Under the pieces are notes generated by a model that saw only the letters and a program-made list of their open reading frames with translations, ran no database searches and was not told the DNA's origin. This document shows, piece by piece, positions 7,307 through 16,809 of a DNA stretch of 39,335 nucleotides. This DNA is from Frateuria sp. Soil773 (GTDB lineage Bacteria; Pseudomonadota; Gammaproteobacteria; Xanthomonadales; Rhodanobacteraceae), in assembly GCF_001428405.1 (NCBI RefSeq), contig NZ_LMSL01000016.1, forward strand, positions 14,470 through 53,804, written 5' to 3'. The stretch's first letter is position 1. Each line of letters starts with the position of its first letter. A program made the translations under genes and the position numbers.

Positions 7307-8680
7307 TCACGCCTGCGCCGCCAGCCGCTCGACCACGGCCCGGTAGCGCGCCGCGATGCGCTCCTCGTCGCGATGGCGGTAGTCGCGCACCTGCCAGCGC
7401 CCGCCGCACATCACGTCGCGTACCAGCGGCGCATTGCCGGCGAACACGAAGCTGTCCAGGCACGAGCGCGCGTCGCGCGCGGCCAGCAGCGGCGCCTGCT
7501 CGTCCAGCACGATCAGGTCGGCGCGCGCGCCTTCGGCCAGGCGGCCGACCGGCAGCCCGGAAGCCCGCGCGCCGCCGCGCAGCGCCGCGCGCCACAGCGT
7601 CTCGGCCACGCTGTCGCCGGCGTGGCGCGCCGCGATGTTGCGATGGCGGGACGCCAGCCGCTGGCCGTATTCCAGCCAGCGCAGTTCCTCCACCGGCGAC
7701 ACCGAGATGTGCGAATCCGAGCCGACGCCGAGCGTACCGCCCGCGTCGAGATAGTCGGCCAGCGGGAACAGGCCGTCGCCGAGGTTCGCCTCGGTGGTCG
7801 GGCACAGCCCGGCCACCGCGCCGCTGCGCGCCAGCCGCGAGGCTTCGTGGCCGGTCAGGTGGGTGGCGTGCACCAGGCACCAGCGCGCATCCACCTCGGC
7901 GTGGTCGAGCAGCCATTCCACCGGCCGCGCGCCGCGGATCGCCAGGCAGTCCTGCACCTCGCCGATCTGCTCGGCGATGTGGATGTGGATCGGGCCGTCC
8001 TTCGCCGCACTGGTGGCGAGCACGCTGCGCAGCGCCTCCTCCGGCACCGCGCGCAGCGAATGCAGCGCGATGCCGACGCGCAGGTCGTCGCCTTCGTGCC
8101 TGCGCAGGGTTTCGAGCAGGCGCACGTAGCCCGATACGTCGTGGCCGAAGCGGCGCTGGCGTGCAGCGAGCGGGCGCCCGTCGAAGCCGCCGCTCATGTA
8201 CAGCACCGGCAACAGGGTCAGCGCGATGCCGGCCTCGCGCGCCGCCTCGACCAGCGCCAGCGACATCGCCTCCGGCTGCGCGTAGGGCGTGCCGTCGGGC
8301 TGGTGGTGCAGGTAGTGGAATTCGCAGACCTGGGTGTAGCCGGCCTTGAGCATCTCCACGTAGAGCTGGGCGGCGATCGCCTGCAGCTCGTCCGGGCCGA
8401 TCGCGGCGGCGAACGCGTACATCGTCTCGCGCCAGGTCCAGAAGCTGTCGTCGCCGGGGCCGCGGCGCTCGGCCAGCCCCGCCATGGCGCGCTGGAACGC
8501 ATGCGAGTGCAGGTTGGGCATGCCCGGCAGCACCCATTGCCCCAGCGTCTCGCCGGCCACCCCGGCGGCGGCCTGCAGGTGGCCGCCGGCGTCGACGGTG
8601 AGCATCGCATCGGCCTGCCAGCCGTCCGTCCGCCACAACTGGCCGGCGCCGAATCCGCGTAGCCCTGCCCTGTCGCCCAT
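7307..8680 (-). CDS. hutF: Formimidoylglutamate deiminase
   Basis: 457 aa, an amidohydrolase that converts N-formimino-L-glutamate to N-formyl-L-glutamate and ammonia in the five-step histidine degradation route. Visible features are the metal-binding HxH at H58-H60 (PGMPNLHSHAFQRAMAGLAER), the long FHYLHHQPDG segment, HIHIAEQIGEVQ, LVHATHL and the late metal Asp in GVGSDSHISVSPVEELRWLEY, all as in HutF. ATG 8680 was chosen because GAGGAA lies seven bases before it. Length is typical (about 450). It is divergent from the operon that ends with hutI, whose product is the HutF substrate. hutH, hutU and hutG are not in the window. Confidence 0.93.
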   Translation of the reverse strand: MGDRAGLRGFGAGQLWRTDGWQADAMLTVDAGGHLQAAAGVAGETLGQWVLPGMPNLHSHAFQRAMAGLAERRGPGDDSFWTWRETMYAFAAAIGPDELQAIAAQLYVEMLKAGYTQVCEFHYLHHQPDGTPYAQPEAMSLALVEAAREAGIALTLLPVLYMSGGFDGRPLAARQRRFGHDVSGYVRLLETLRRHEGDDLRVGIALHSLRAVPEEALRSVLATSAAKDGPIHIHIAEQIGEVQDCLAIRGARPVEWLLDHAEVDARWCLVHATHLTGHEASRLARSGAVAGLCPTTEANLGDGLFPLADYLDAGGTLGVGSDSHISVSPVEELRWLEYGQRLASRHRNIAARHAGDSVAETLWRAALRGGARASGLPVGRLAEGARADLIVLDEQAPLLAARDARSCLDSFVFAGNAPLVRDVMCGGRWQVRDYRHRDEERIAARYRAVVERLAAQA

Positions 8681-8708
8681 GCGCGCTTCCTCGATGGAGA
8701 ATGCGCGA

Positions 8709-8714
8709 AGTGTA
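8709..8714 (-). promoter_or_regulatory. -10-like element of hutF
   Basis: On the minus strand this reads TACACT, placing a start site about 20-25 bases before the hutF ATG and its GAGGAA ribosome site. The opposing GNAT/nitrilase -10 is 35 bp away, so the two divergent promoters share their -35 region and are probably controlled together. Confidence 0.35.
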
Positions 8715-8749
8715 CCTGCCGCACCCACGATCGCTTCATCCGGGTACGG

Positions 8750-8755
8750 CATAAT
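8750..8755 (+). promoter_or_regulatory. -10-like element of the GNAT-nitrilase/ClC/hutI operon; predicted leaderless start
   Basis: CATAAT (5 of 6 to TATAAT) is followed by six bases and the ATG at 8762, with no Shine-Dalgarno sequence. Transcription would begin at the start codon. No good -35 hexamer is visible at 17 bp. Confidence 0.4.
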
Positions 8756-8761
8756 GGCGGC

Positions 8762-10336
8762 ATGGCCAAGAAGACCGGCGAACACCACCCCAAACTGCTG
8801 TTGCGCCAGGCGCGGCCGTCCGACGTACCCGGCCTGGTCGAGCTGACCGGCCGCGTCTACACGCCCGAATGGGGCCACTCGGCGGAAATGCTGCGCTCCC
8901 AGCAGACTCACTTCCCCGAAGGCCAGCTCGTGGTCGAGTACGAAGGCAGGCTGGTCGGCTACTGCGCCACCTTCCGTACCGACGAAGCCACCGCGCTCGC
9001 CCCGCATACCTGGATGCAGATCACCGGCGGCGGCATGGCCTCGCGCCACAAGCCCGACGGCGACTGGCTGTACGGCATGGAAGTGGTGGTGCACCCGGAC
9101 TACCGCGGCATGCGCATCGGCCAGCGGCTGTACCAGGCGCGCAAGCGGCTGTGCACCGACCTGAAGCTGCGCGGCATCGTGTTCGGCGGGCGCATCCCCG
9201 GGCTGGCGAAGAACATCCAGCGCTACGGCAATGCCGAGGCCTACGTGCAGGCCGTGGTGGAAGGCAAGCGGCGCGACCTCACGCTGAGCTTCCAGCTCAG
9301 CAACGATTTCGAGGTGATCGGCCTGCTGCGCGCCTACGTGCCGTCGGACTACGATTCGCTCGGCTACGCGGTGCACCTGGTATGGCGCAACCCGCGCCTG
9401 CTCAACCAGCCGGACATCCCGTCGATCCCCACGCCGCAGCGCCTGCCGGACTCGGTGCGCGTGGCCTCGGTGCAGTACCAGCAGCGGCGGATCAAGTCGT
9501 TCGAGGAATTCGCCACCCAGGTCGAGTACTTCACCGACATCGCCGCCGACTACAACGCCGATTTCGTCACTTTTCCCGAGCTGATCACCCTGCAGCTGCT
9601 GTCGATCGAGAACACCGAGCTGTCGCCGGTGGAGTCGATCCGCAAGCTCAGCCAGTACACGCCGCAGGTGAAGGAACTCTTCAGCCGGCTGGCGGTGCAC
9701 TACAACATCAACATCGTCGGCGGCACGCATCCCACCGAGCAGGCCAACGGCGACATCCACAACGTCTGCTACGTGTGCCTGCGCGACGGATCTATCCACG
9801 AGCGCGAAAAGCTGCACCCCACGCCCAGCGAGCGCACGGTGTGGAACATCACCGGCGGCGACGGCGCCGCCACCGTGCAGACCGACTGCGGCCCGATCGG
9901 CGTGATGATCTGCTACGACTCGGAGTTCCCCGAAGTGGCGCGCCATCTGGTCGACCAGGGCGCGCTGATCCTGTTCGTCCCGTTCTGCACCGACGTGCGC
10001 GAGGGCTACCTGCGCGTGCGCTACTGCTCGCAGGCGCGCGCGATCGAGAACCAGTGCTACGTGGTGCTGTCCGGCAACGTCGGCAACCTGCCCGGGGTGA
10101 ACAACTTCGACATCCAGTACGGCCAGAGCTGCATCCTCACGCCGAGCGACTTCCCGTTCGCGCGCGACGGCATCGCCGCCGACTCCACGCCGAACATCGA
10201 GACCGTGCTGTTCGCCGACCTGCGGCTGGAAAGCCTGGCCCGCGCGCGCAACGCCGGTGCGGTGCAGAACCTGAAGGACCGCCGCTTCGACCTGTACGAG
10301 ACGCGCTGGACCCGCAAACCGGACGCCTCGGCATGA
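8762..10336 (+). CDS. GNAT acetyltransferase / carbon-nitrogen hydrolase fusion protein
   Basis: 524 aa with two domains. Residues 12-215 are a GNAT N-acetyltransferase domain with the acetyl-CoA motif [19 protein letters not shown] (106-124). Residues 232-515 are a nitrilase-superfamily amidase with the catalytic triad E273 (FVTFPEL), K350 (EREKLHPTP) and C384 ([12 protein letters not shown]). The same fusion occurs in the B. subtilis YhcX type of protein. The substrate is not established; hydrolysis of an amide or carbamoyl group together with acyl transfer is plausible. Its stop overlaps the ClC start (ATGA), so the operon with ClC and hutI is translationally coupled, which hints at a role in nitrogen or histidine metabolism (inference). 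It is not the missing HutG, which belongs to another fold. Confidence 0.93.
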   Translation: MAKKTGEHHPKLLLRQARPSDVPGLVELTGRVYTPEWGHSAEMLRSQQTHFPEGQLVVEYEGRLVGYCATFRTDEATALAPHTWMQITGGGMASRHKPDGDWLYGMEVVVHPDYRGMRIGQRLYQARKRLCTDLKLRGIVFGGRIPGLAKNIQRYGNAEAYVQAVVEGKRRDLTLSFQLSNDFEVIGLLRAYVPSDYDSLGYAVHLVWRNPRLLNQPDIPSIPTPQRLPDSVRVASVQYQQRRIKSFEEFATQVEYFTDIAADYNADFVTFPELITLQLLSIENTELSPVESIRKLSQYTPQVKELFSRLAVHYNINIVGGTHPTEQANGDIHNVCYVCLRDGSIHEREKLHPTPSERTVWNITGGDGAATVQTDCGPIGVMICYDSEFPEVARHLVDQGALILFVPFCTDVREGYLRVRYCSQARAIENQCYVVLSGNVGNLPGVNNFDIQYGQSCILTPSDFPFARDGIAADSTPNIETVLFADLRLESLARARNAGAVQNLKDRRFDLYETRWTRKPDASA

Positions 10337-11820
10337 GCGGTCAACCACCCCACGCGGACGATGCCGACCACGCGCCGCCGCCCGGCCGCCTGCCGCGGCT
10401 GGGCGGATCGGACCTGTTCTCGGCCGTGCAATGGCGCCGGCGCATCCTGTTCTGGGCCGGCGCGGTGCTGGTCGGCCTCGCGGCCGTCGGCTTCGCCACC
10501 GCGGCGGACTACGTGTTCGGCCTGTTCCACCGGGTGGTGCAGCACAACCGGCTCTGGCCGCTGCTGATCACCCCGCCGACCTTCGCCCTGCTCGCCTGGC
10601 TCACCCAGGGCGTGCTCAAGCCCACGCGCGGCTCGGGCATCCCGCAGGCGATCGCCGCGCTGAAGGTGGAGGACGAGCCGTTCCGCAAGAGCCTGCTGTC
10701 GCTGCGCGTGGCGCTGGGCAAGATGGGCCTCACCCTCGCCGCCCTGCTCGGCGGCGCCTCGGTGGGACGCGAGGGGCCGACCGTGCACGTCGGCGCCGGC
10801 CTGCTGTACTCGCTGGGCCGGCGCTTCGGCTTCGCCGATCCCACCGCGGCGGGCCGCTTCATCCTCGCCGGCTCCGCCGCCGGCCTGGCCGCCGCGTTCA
10901 ACACGCCGCTGGCCGGGGTGGTGTTCGCGATCGAGGAGATGAGCGGCGCCTTCGAGCACCGCATGAGCGGCATCCTGCTCACCGCGGTGATCATCGCCGG
11001 CGTGGTGTCGCTCGGCATCCTCGGCAACTACGCCTATTTCGGCCGGCTCGACATCGGCCTGCCGCTGGGCAAGGCGTGGCTGGCGGTGCTCGCCACCGGG
11101 CTGGTCTGCGGGCTCGCCGGCGGCCTGTTCGCGCGGCTGATCCTGCCCCACGACCGCGGCCTGCGCGGCGTGGTGGGCCGCCTGCGCGCGCGCCAGCCGG
11201 TGCTGTTCGCCGCGGCCTGCGGCCTGGCCCTGGTACTGCTCAGCCTGCTTACCCGCACCGGCCTGTACGGCACCGGCTACGCCCAGGCGCGGGCGATCCT
11301 GGAAGGCCACAGCGATACCGTGGAGGCGTTCGGCGCCCTCAAGTTCCTCGGCAACATCGCCTCGTACTGGGCCGGCATCCCCGGCGGCATCTTCTCGCCG
11401 GCGCTCGCGGTGGGCGCGGGGCTGGGCGCCAACATCAGCCACCTGCTGGCCGGCGTCGATCCGGCGGCGGTGGTGCTGCTCGGCATGGCCGCCTACCTGT
11501 CGGGCGTGACGCAGGCGCCGCTCACCGCCACGGTGATCTCGATGGAGCTGACCGCGAACCAGCAGATGGCGCTGCCGATCATGGCCACCTGCCTGCTCGC
11601 GCGCGCCGCTTCCTCGCTGCTGTGCCGCAAGCCGGTGTACCGCGCGCTGGCCGACCGGCTGATCGAAGGCTACGAACACGAAGTGGCGCGGCGCGAAGCC
11701 CAGGCACGGCACGAGGATGCCGCCGCGCAGCCCGGGCCCGCCATGGTGGAAGACCCCGCCACGCCGAACGTGCCGGACCCCGCCGAGCCGCCATCCATCG
11801 ACGAGAACCCCACCGCATGA
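10333..11820 (+). CDS. ClC-family chloride/proton antiporter
   Basis: 495 aa, polytopic. The three anion-selectivity motifs are present: RGSGIPQ (residues 99-105), GREGP (145-149, with gating glutamate E147) and [19 protein letters not shown] carries E202, equivalent to the internal proton-pathway glutamate of E. coli ClcA, so the protein should be a 2Cl-/H+ exchanger rather than a channel. An N-terminal cytoplasmic extension of about 35 residues and a Pro/Glu-rich C-terminal tail flank the membrane core. No CBS domains are seen. It starts within the stop of the nitrilase fusion and its own stop overlaps the hutI start, so it is embedded in that operon. In bacteria such exchangers counter acid stress, which could match proton and ammonia balance during amine breakdown (inference). 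Confidence 0.94.
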   Translation: MSGQPPHADDADHAPPPGRLPRLGGSDLFSAVQWRRRILFWAGAVLVGLAAVGFATAADYVFGLFHRVVQHNRLWPLLITPPTFALLAWLTQGVLKPTRGSGIPQAIAALKVEDEPFRKSLLSLRVALGKMGLTLAALLGGASVGREGPTVHVGAGLLYSLGRRFGFADPTAAGRFILAGSAAGLAAAFNTPLAGVVFAIEEMSGAFEHRMSGILLTAVIIAGVVSLGILGNYAYFGRLDIGLPLGKAWLAVLATGLVCGLAGGLFARLILPHDRGLRGVVGRLRARQPVLFAAACGLALVLLSLLTRTGLYGTGYAQARAILEGHSDTVEAFGALKFLGNIASYWAGIPGGIFSPALAVGAGLGANISHLLAGVDPAAVVLLGMAAYLSGVTQAPLTATVISMELTANQQMALPIMATCLLARAASSLLCRKPVYRALADRLIEGYEHEVARREAQARHEDAAAQPGPAMVEDPATPNVPDPAEPPSIDENPTA

Positions 11821-13055
11821 ACGCTTCCCGCTGGGACCGGCTGCTGCTCGACGCGACCCTGGCCACCTTCCGTGGCGACCGGCCGTACGGCCTGATCGAA
11901 GACGGCGCGATCGCGCTGCAGGACGGCAGGATCGCCTGGGTGGGCCGGCGCGACGAACTTCCCGGCGCACCGGACGCGCTCGCCGCGCAGGTGCAGTCGC
12001 TCGACGGCGCGCTGGTCACGCCCGGGCTGGTCGACTGCCATACCCATCTGGTGTTCGGCGGCGACCGCGCGCACGAGTTCGACCTGCGCCTGAACGGCGC
12101 CAGCTACGAGGAAATCGCCCGCGCCGGCGGCGGCATCGTCTCCACCGTCGCGGCGACCCGCGCGGCCGGCGAAGAGGCGCTGTTCCGGCAGAGCCTGCCG
12201 CGCGCGCGCGCCCTGCTCGCCGACGGCGTGACCACGCTGGAGATCAAGTCCGGCTACGGGCTGGAACCGGAAACCGAGCGGCGCATGCTGCGCGTCGCGC
12301 GCCGCCTCGGCGAGACGCTCGGACTCGACGTGCGCAGCACCTTCCTCGGCCTGCACGCCCTGCCCGTCGAGTACAGGGACGACCGCGACGGCTACGTCGC
12401 GCTGGTGTGCGACCAGATGCTGCCCGCGCTCGCCGCCGAGGGCCTGGTCGATGCGGTCGACGCCTTCTGCGAAGGCATCGGCTTCACCCGCGCCGAGACG
12501 CGGCGCGTCTTCGACCGCGCCAGGCAGCTCGGCCTGCCGGTCAAGCTGCATGCCGAGCAGTTGTCCGACCTGGACGGCGCCGCCCTGGTCGCCGAGTACC
12601 GCGGCCTGTCGGCGGACCACCTGGAGCACCTGAGCGCATCCGGCATCGCCGCGATGGCGGCGGCCGGCACGGTCGCGGTACTGCTGCCCGGCGCGTTCTA
12701 CGCGCTGCGCGAAACCAGGCTGCCGCCGGTCGATGCGCTGCGCGCGCACGGCGTGCCGATCGCGGTCGCCACCGACTGCAACCCCGGCACCTCGCCGCTG
12801 CTGTCGCTGCGCCTCGCCGCCGGCATGGCCTGCACCCTGTTCCGGCTGACGCCGGAGGAGGCATTGCGCGGCGTTACCGTGAACGCGGCGCGCGCGCTGG
12901 GCCTGGACGACCGCGGCGCGCTGGCGCCGGGCCTGCGCGCCGACCTGGCCGTGTGGCATCTGCGGCAGCCGGCCGAGCTGTGCTACTGGATCGGCGGCCA
13001 CGGCCTGCTGCGCGAGCTGGTGATCGAGGGCCGCAGCATGGCCGCCACGGCCTGA
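11817..13055 (+). CDS. hutI: Imidazolonepropionase
   Basis: 412 aa, an amidohydrolase that opens 4-imidazolone-5-propanoate to N-formimino-L-glutamate, the third step of histidine catabolism. Motifs are the metal-binding [16 protein letters not shown] (H75, H77), [42 protein letters not shown] and the metal Asp in [13 protein letters not shown], all diagnostic of HutI. Length matches the family (about 405). ATGA overlap with ClC shows translational coupling. Its product feeds HutF, encoded divergently at the other end of the operon. The start is fixed by the overlap. Confidence 0.96.
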   Translation: MNASRWDRLLLDATLATFRGDRPYGLIEDGAIALQDGRIAWVGRRDELPGAPDALAAQVQSLDGALVTPGLVDCHTHLVFGGDRAHEFDLRLNGASYEEIARAGGGIVSTVAATRAAGEEALFRQSLPRARALLADGVTTLEIKSGYGLEPETERRMLRVARRLGETLGLDVRSTFLGLHALPVEYRDDRDGYVALVCDQMLPALAAEGLVDAVDAFCEGIGFTRAETRRVFDRARQLGLPVKLHAEQLSDLDGAALVAEYRGLSADHLEHLSASGIAAMAAAGTVAVLLPGAFYALRETRLPPVDALRAHGVPIAVATDCNPGTSPLLSLRLAAGMACTLFRLTPEEALRGVTVNAARALGLDDRGALAPGLRADLAVWHLRQPAELCYWIGGHGLLRELVIEGRSMAATA

Positions 13056-13073
13056 CCGCCGGCCGGCCTGTGC

Positions 13074-13262
13074 TCAGTCCTCCGGCGGCCTGGTCGGAAT
13101 GAAGGGCGCTACCGGATCGCTGGCCGGGAACGTCTCTTCCAATGACTCGTCCTGGATCTCGTCTTCCCTCTGCTTTCGCAGGCGGCGCTCCGCCTCCGAT
13201 TCCGCCGAGCCGGGCCGTTCCGGGTCCGGATGCCTGCCGCCCTTGCGGTCGGAAGAAGTCAT
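13074..13262 (-). CDS. Small acidic protein with LEETFPASDP motif
   Basis: 62 aa, highly charged. The N-terminal half is Arg/Glu-rich (DRKGGRHPDPERPGSAESEAERRLRKQREDE in part) and predicted disordered or helical. The C-terminus carries IQDESLEETFPASDPVAPF, a motif found in many small proteobacterial proteins of unknown function. It is preceded by the isochorismatase-like gene with an ATGA overlap, so it is translationally coupled to it. No function can be assigned. Confidence 0.8.
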   Translation of the reverse strand: MTSSDRKGGRHPDPERPGSAESEAERRLRKQREDEIQDESLEETFPASDPVAPFIPTRPPED

Positions 13263-13882
13263 GGCGTGTCTCCGGTGCGCGGTTGCGCGGCCGACGCCCG
13301 CGCATCGATCGGCGAAATGTCGGCGCCGGCCACCTCGTTCATGCAGGCCAGCGCCCGTTCGTTGCGCTCGAAGGTCAGCGACGCCACGCCGTCGACCGGC
13401 ACCCACAGCGGATAGACGCGCATCTGCGCGTCCAGCGCGGTATGCAATACGCACTCGTCGCCGGCGATGCCGACCAGGGTGATCGCGTCCACCTGCAGCG
13501 TTTCCAGCAGCACCACCAGCGGCGTCTGGTAGAACGCCGAATGGCTCGGCTTGAGCACGAAATAATCCCGCGCGTCCGGCACCAGCTCGTCGGACAGGCG
13601 GGCGCCGCGCGAGCCCGACCGGCGGCAGCGGCCGATCACCTGCGCGAAATCCGCGTGCCAGTCGCCGAAATTGCTGTTTGCGTAGATCACCGGGCACTGG
13701 TTTGCGCGGTAGCGGTGCCGCAGCCGCGCGATCTGGCGCGTGATCGGCGTGGCCTGCTCCAGCAGGGCCTCTCCACCTTCGAAATCCAGCGTGTTGATCA
13801 TGTCCATGATGATCAGCGCGCTCCGTCCCGGAGGGTTGGGCGCCGCGCAGGCCGCCCGATCGGCTGTATCGATCATGTGCAT
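13259..13882 (-). CDS. Isochorismatase-family cysteine hydrolase
   Basis: 207 aa from ATG 13882, which has AAGGAG at eight bases; the longer frame upstream is not coding-like. The catalytic triad of the isochorismatase-like fold is readable as D27 (ALIIMDMIN), K111 (FVLKPSHSAF) and C144 (GIAGDECVLHTA), with the usual non-proline cis-peptide region just before the cysteine. Family members hydrolyse nicotinamide, N-carbamoyl amines or similar small amides. This one is closest in style to the YcaC/PncA-like cysteine hydrolases, but the substrate is not predictable. It is the first gene of a two-gene unit with the small LEETFPASDP protein. Confidence 0.9.
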   Translation of the reverse strand: MHMIDTADRAACAAPNPPGRSALIIMDMINTLDFEGGEALLEQATPITRQIARLRHRYRANQCPVIYANSNFGDWHADFAQVIGRCRRSGSRGARLSDELVPDARDYFVLKPSHSAFYQTPLVVLLETLQVDAITLVGIAGDECVLHTALDAQMRVYPLWVPVDGVASLTFERNERALACMNEVAGADISPIDARASAAQPRTGDTP

Positions 13883-14040
13883 CGCCGACTCCTTGTACCG
13901 CGCGCATACCCTTCCACAGCGGCGGTGAAGCAGGCGTATTTCCGGCGAAAAGGAAACGCGCCGGTGTCCGGGACAAGGGCCGGCTTGCCGCCGCGTCCGG
14001 CGATGGCCTCGCGCGGGCCGGAATGGCGGCCCCGGAAACG

Positions 14041-14068
14041 CGAAAGCCCCGCTTCGGCGGGGCTTTCG
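14041..14068. terminator. Terminator of the THX gene
   Basis: A perfect 12-bp stem (CGAAAGCCCCGC / GCGGGGCTTTCG) closes on a four-base loop, TTCG on the plus strand. It is 23 bases after the THX stop reading minus. The A/T-containing end of the stem gives CTTTCG on exit on either strand, so it can terminate in both directions. Confidence 0.8.
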
Positions 14069-14091
14069 GCAGGCCATCGGATCCCTTCGGA

Positions 14092-14253
14092 TCAGGCGGA
14101 CTTCTTCTTCGGCGCGGCCTTCTTGGCGGCGGCCGGCTTGGTCACGGTGGGCTTGCCACCGGCCACGGCCGGCTGCGCGGCGTGTGCACGGCTGTTGCCG
14201 TAGCTGCCGCGGTAGGTCTTGCCGCGACGGGTCTTGCGATCGCCCTTACCCAT
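14092..14253 (-). CDS. 30S ribosomal protein THX
   Basis: 53 aa. The N-terminus GKGDRKTRRGKTYRGSYGNSR matches the short basic THX peptide that sits at the top of the small-subunit head in Thermus and is widespread in proteobacteria. The remaining half is an Ala/Lys-rich tail (PAAAKKAAPKKKSA) typical of the longer versions in this group. The start is supported by AAGGAG eight bases upstream. It is a single-gene unit with its own terminator hairpin at 14041-14068. Confidence 0.9.
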   Translation of the reverse strand: MGKGDRKTRRGKTYRGSYGNSRAHAAQPAVAGGKPTVTKPAAAKKAAPKKKSA

Positions 14254-14321
14254 GGGAACTCCTTGATTCGTAATGCGTGAACGGCCGGACATCGTAGCAG
14301 TGACCGGCCAAAGCGCAAGAG

Positions 14322-15305
<984 letters not shown>

Positions 15306-15360
15306 GCCGGCATGCTAGGAAGGGGCTGCGCCGTTACACAATCACCCGGCGCCCGCCGGC

Positions 15361-15792
15361 TCAGTGCGCGCAATGCGGGCCGTGCACGTGCACGTGCCGG
15401 CGATCCATGCGCAGGTTGACGAAATGCGCCGCCGCCACCAGCAGGCCGCCACAGGTCACCAGCACGCTGTGCAGCACGGACGGGCGCACGGACTCGGCGT
15501 AGGTGACCCCGAGCAGCAGCAGGGCCAGGCCGGGTGCCGCCAGCAGCAGCGACTGCGGGCGATGATGGCGGCGGTAGCCGTTGTACAAGGCCACCAGCGC
15601 GAGCACGCAGGCGAACATCACGAAGCCTCGCTCGAAGCGATGGTCGGCCAGGAACTCCAGGCCGAGCAGCGGCAGCATCCCGAGTACGAACGGCAGGGCG
15701 GCGCAGTGGATGGCGCACAGGAAGGAAGCGATGGCGCCGATCCGGTCGGCAAGCTGCCAGCCGCGTGATTTGTCCACTTGCTCGGGGTCCAT
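15361..15792 (-). CDS. MerC domain protein (heavy-metal membrane protein)
   Basis: 143 aa from ATG 15792; a TTG-initiated frame to 15840 is longer but would overlap the promoter. The MerC fold is visible: a first helix IGAIASFLCAIHCAALPFVLGMLPLLG with the metal-binding Cys-x3-Cys-like pair (C-A-I-H-C), then three more helices and a His-rich tail (RRHVHVHGPHCAH). MerC proteins carry Hg2+, but many without a mer operon are zinc-linked. The Zur-like box 50 bp upstream points to zinc acquisition or homeostasis here (inference). It is separated from the CDF gene by about 55 bp. Confidence 0.88.
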   Translation of the reverse strand: MDPEQVDKSRGWQLADRIGAIASFLCAIHCAALPFVLGMLPLLGLEFLADHRFERGFVMFACVLALVALYNGYRRHHRPQSLLLAAPGLALLLLGVTYAESVRPSVLHSVLVTCGGLLVAAAHFVNLRMDRRHVHVHGPHCAH

Positions 15793-15842
15793 GGGAGGGC
15801 TCTGGTCGCCTAGGGTGAGGGCTTGCCGGTTTGCAGGCAAGT

Positions 15843-15861
15843 TATGTTACTTTATAACATA
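15843..15861. promoter_or_regulatory. Zur box upstream of merC
   Basis: The palindrome TATGTTA-CTTTA-TAACATA lies 51 bp upstream of the merC ATG, in an AT-rich island. Its core TGTTACTTTATAACA matches the gammaproteobacterial Zur consensus TGTTATANTATAACA at 12-13 of 15 positions. A -10-like TATAAA on the minus strand lies inside it, so a bound repressor would block transcription. The zur gene itself is 0.5 kb away. Confidence 0.72.
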
Positions 15862-15862
15862 T

Positions 15863-16226
15863 CAAAACGCTACCGGGTCCGGCATGCTGGAAGCCGCCCC
15901 GGCCGCGAAAGACGACCGAAGGCGCCAGGAGCGCATGCGCGGCGGGTTCCATCGGGCAACGAAGGCCATCCGGTATGGGCGGCGACAAGGACGTGTCAAC
16001 GCTTGCCCGCGATGGTGCGTTCCAGGGATCGTTGGACCAGCGCAGGAACATTTCCGGTCCTGCGCGATCTGACCAGGGGATCGTTCAGATCGGGGGAACA
16101 TGGACCCAGGGAAGGTGGACCCGGCGCCGCAGTCCGCGCGTGGAACGCGCGAACGGCCCAGGCAGGCGGAGCCATCCAGTTCACTTTCCGGTGCGGCATG
16201 CTACCTCCCCGCCAACCACCGGAAAC
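15863..16226. other. Intergenic region between merC and zur with two adjacent hairpins
   Basis: No convincing gene; short frames here lack family features and have no ribosome sites. The notable content is at 16040-16092: a hairpin with 8-bp perfect stem GCGCAGGA/TCCTGCGC (loop ten bases), followed immediately by a second with 8-bp perfect stem CGATCTGA/TCAGATCG (loop 12 bases). The base composition is less extreme than in neighbouring genes. It could be an untranslated leader, a small RNA or a decayed element. Confidence 0.4.
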
Positions 16227-16258
16227 GCGGGGCGCCTCACTGGAGTGACGCGCCCCGC
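16227..16258. terminator. Terminator of zur
   Basis: A 9-bp perfect stem GCGGGGCGC/GCGCCCCGC with a further inner pairing TCACT/AGTGA, starting 19 bases after the zur stop on the minus strand and followed there by GTTTCC. Confidence 0.7.
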
Positions 16259-16277
16259 ACCTTATTCCGCTACCGGG

Positions 16278-16778
16278 TCAGCCCTTGCGGCAGTGCTTGC
16301 AGACGCCGTGCACTTCCAGCGTCTGGGCCTGCGGGCGGAAACCGAACGCCTGGGCCTGGGCCTCGATCAGCGCGGCCACGCGCTCGTCGCACACTTCCTG
16401 CGCGCTGGAGCAGACGTCGCAGATCAGGAACGGCACCTGGTGCGCCTCGGCCGGATGGTGGCAGGACACGAAGGCGTTGATCGATTCCAGCTTGTGGATG
16501 AAGCCGTGCTCCAGCAGGAAGTCGAGCGCGCGGTAGACCGTCGGCGGCGCGGCGTTGCCGTGCTTGCTGCGCAACTGGTCGAGCAGGTCGTAGGCCTTCA
16601 CCGGCTTGCCGGCGGCGGCGACCAGCTCCAGCACTTCCTTGCGCAGCGGGGTCAGCCGCAGCCCGCGCTCCTCGCTGGCGTGCTCGACCGCCGCGACGAA
16701 GCCCTTGGGGTCGTCGTGGTGGTGCGAATGCAGTCTGCCGGTTGCGACCTTGCTCAATGGGTTCACCTCGGCCGCCAT
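16278..16778 (-). CDS. zur: Zinc uptake regulator, Fur family
   Basis: 166 aa. The winged-helix domain has LRLTPLRKEVLELVAAAGKPVKAYDLLDQL and the recognition region PPTVYRALDFLLEHGFIHKLESINAFVSCHHP; the SINAF-x-C-HP stretch separates Zur from Fur. The structural zinc site is formed by ICDVC and the C-terminal CKHC pair, and HHP-x-E-A-H provides regulatory ligands. The N-terminus has an extra HSHHHDD cluster. Zur with Zn2+ represses zinc uptake genes; the palindrome before merC is a likely target. It lies 31 bp downstream of a small membrane-protein gene and may be co-transcribed with it. Confidence 0.92.
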   Translation of the reverse strand: MAAEVNPLSKVATGRLHSHHHDDPKGFVAAVEHASEERGLRLTPLRKEVLELVAAAGKPVKAYDLLDQLRSKHGNAAPPTVYRALDFLLEHGFIHKLESINAFVSCHHPAEAHQVPFLICDVCSSAQEVCDERVAALIEAQAQAFGFRPQAQTLEVHGVCKHCRKG

Positions 16779-16809
16779 GATACACCGCCGGATCGCCGGC
16801 CCCGCAGCT

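Noticed and set aside
8762-10336. The missing HutG (N-formylglutamate deformylase)
   Set aside because: The amidase domain is of the nitrilase fold with an E-K-C triad, unrelated to HutG or arginase-like formiminoglutamases.
7307-10348. A 1013-codon minus-strand open frame
   Set aside because: Only its 3' part is hutF; the rest is the antisense of the GNAT-nitrilase gene, kept open by high GC. The hutF start with GAGGAA is at 8680.
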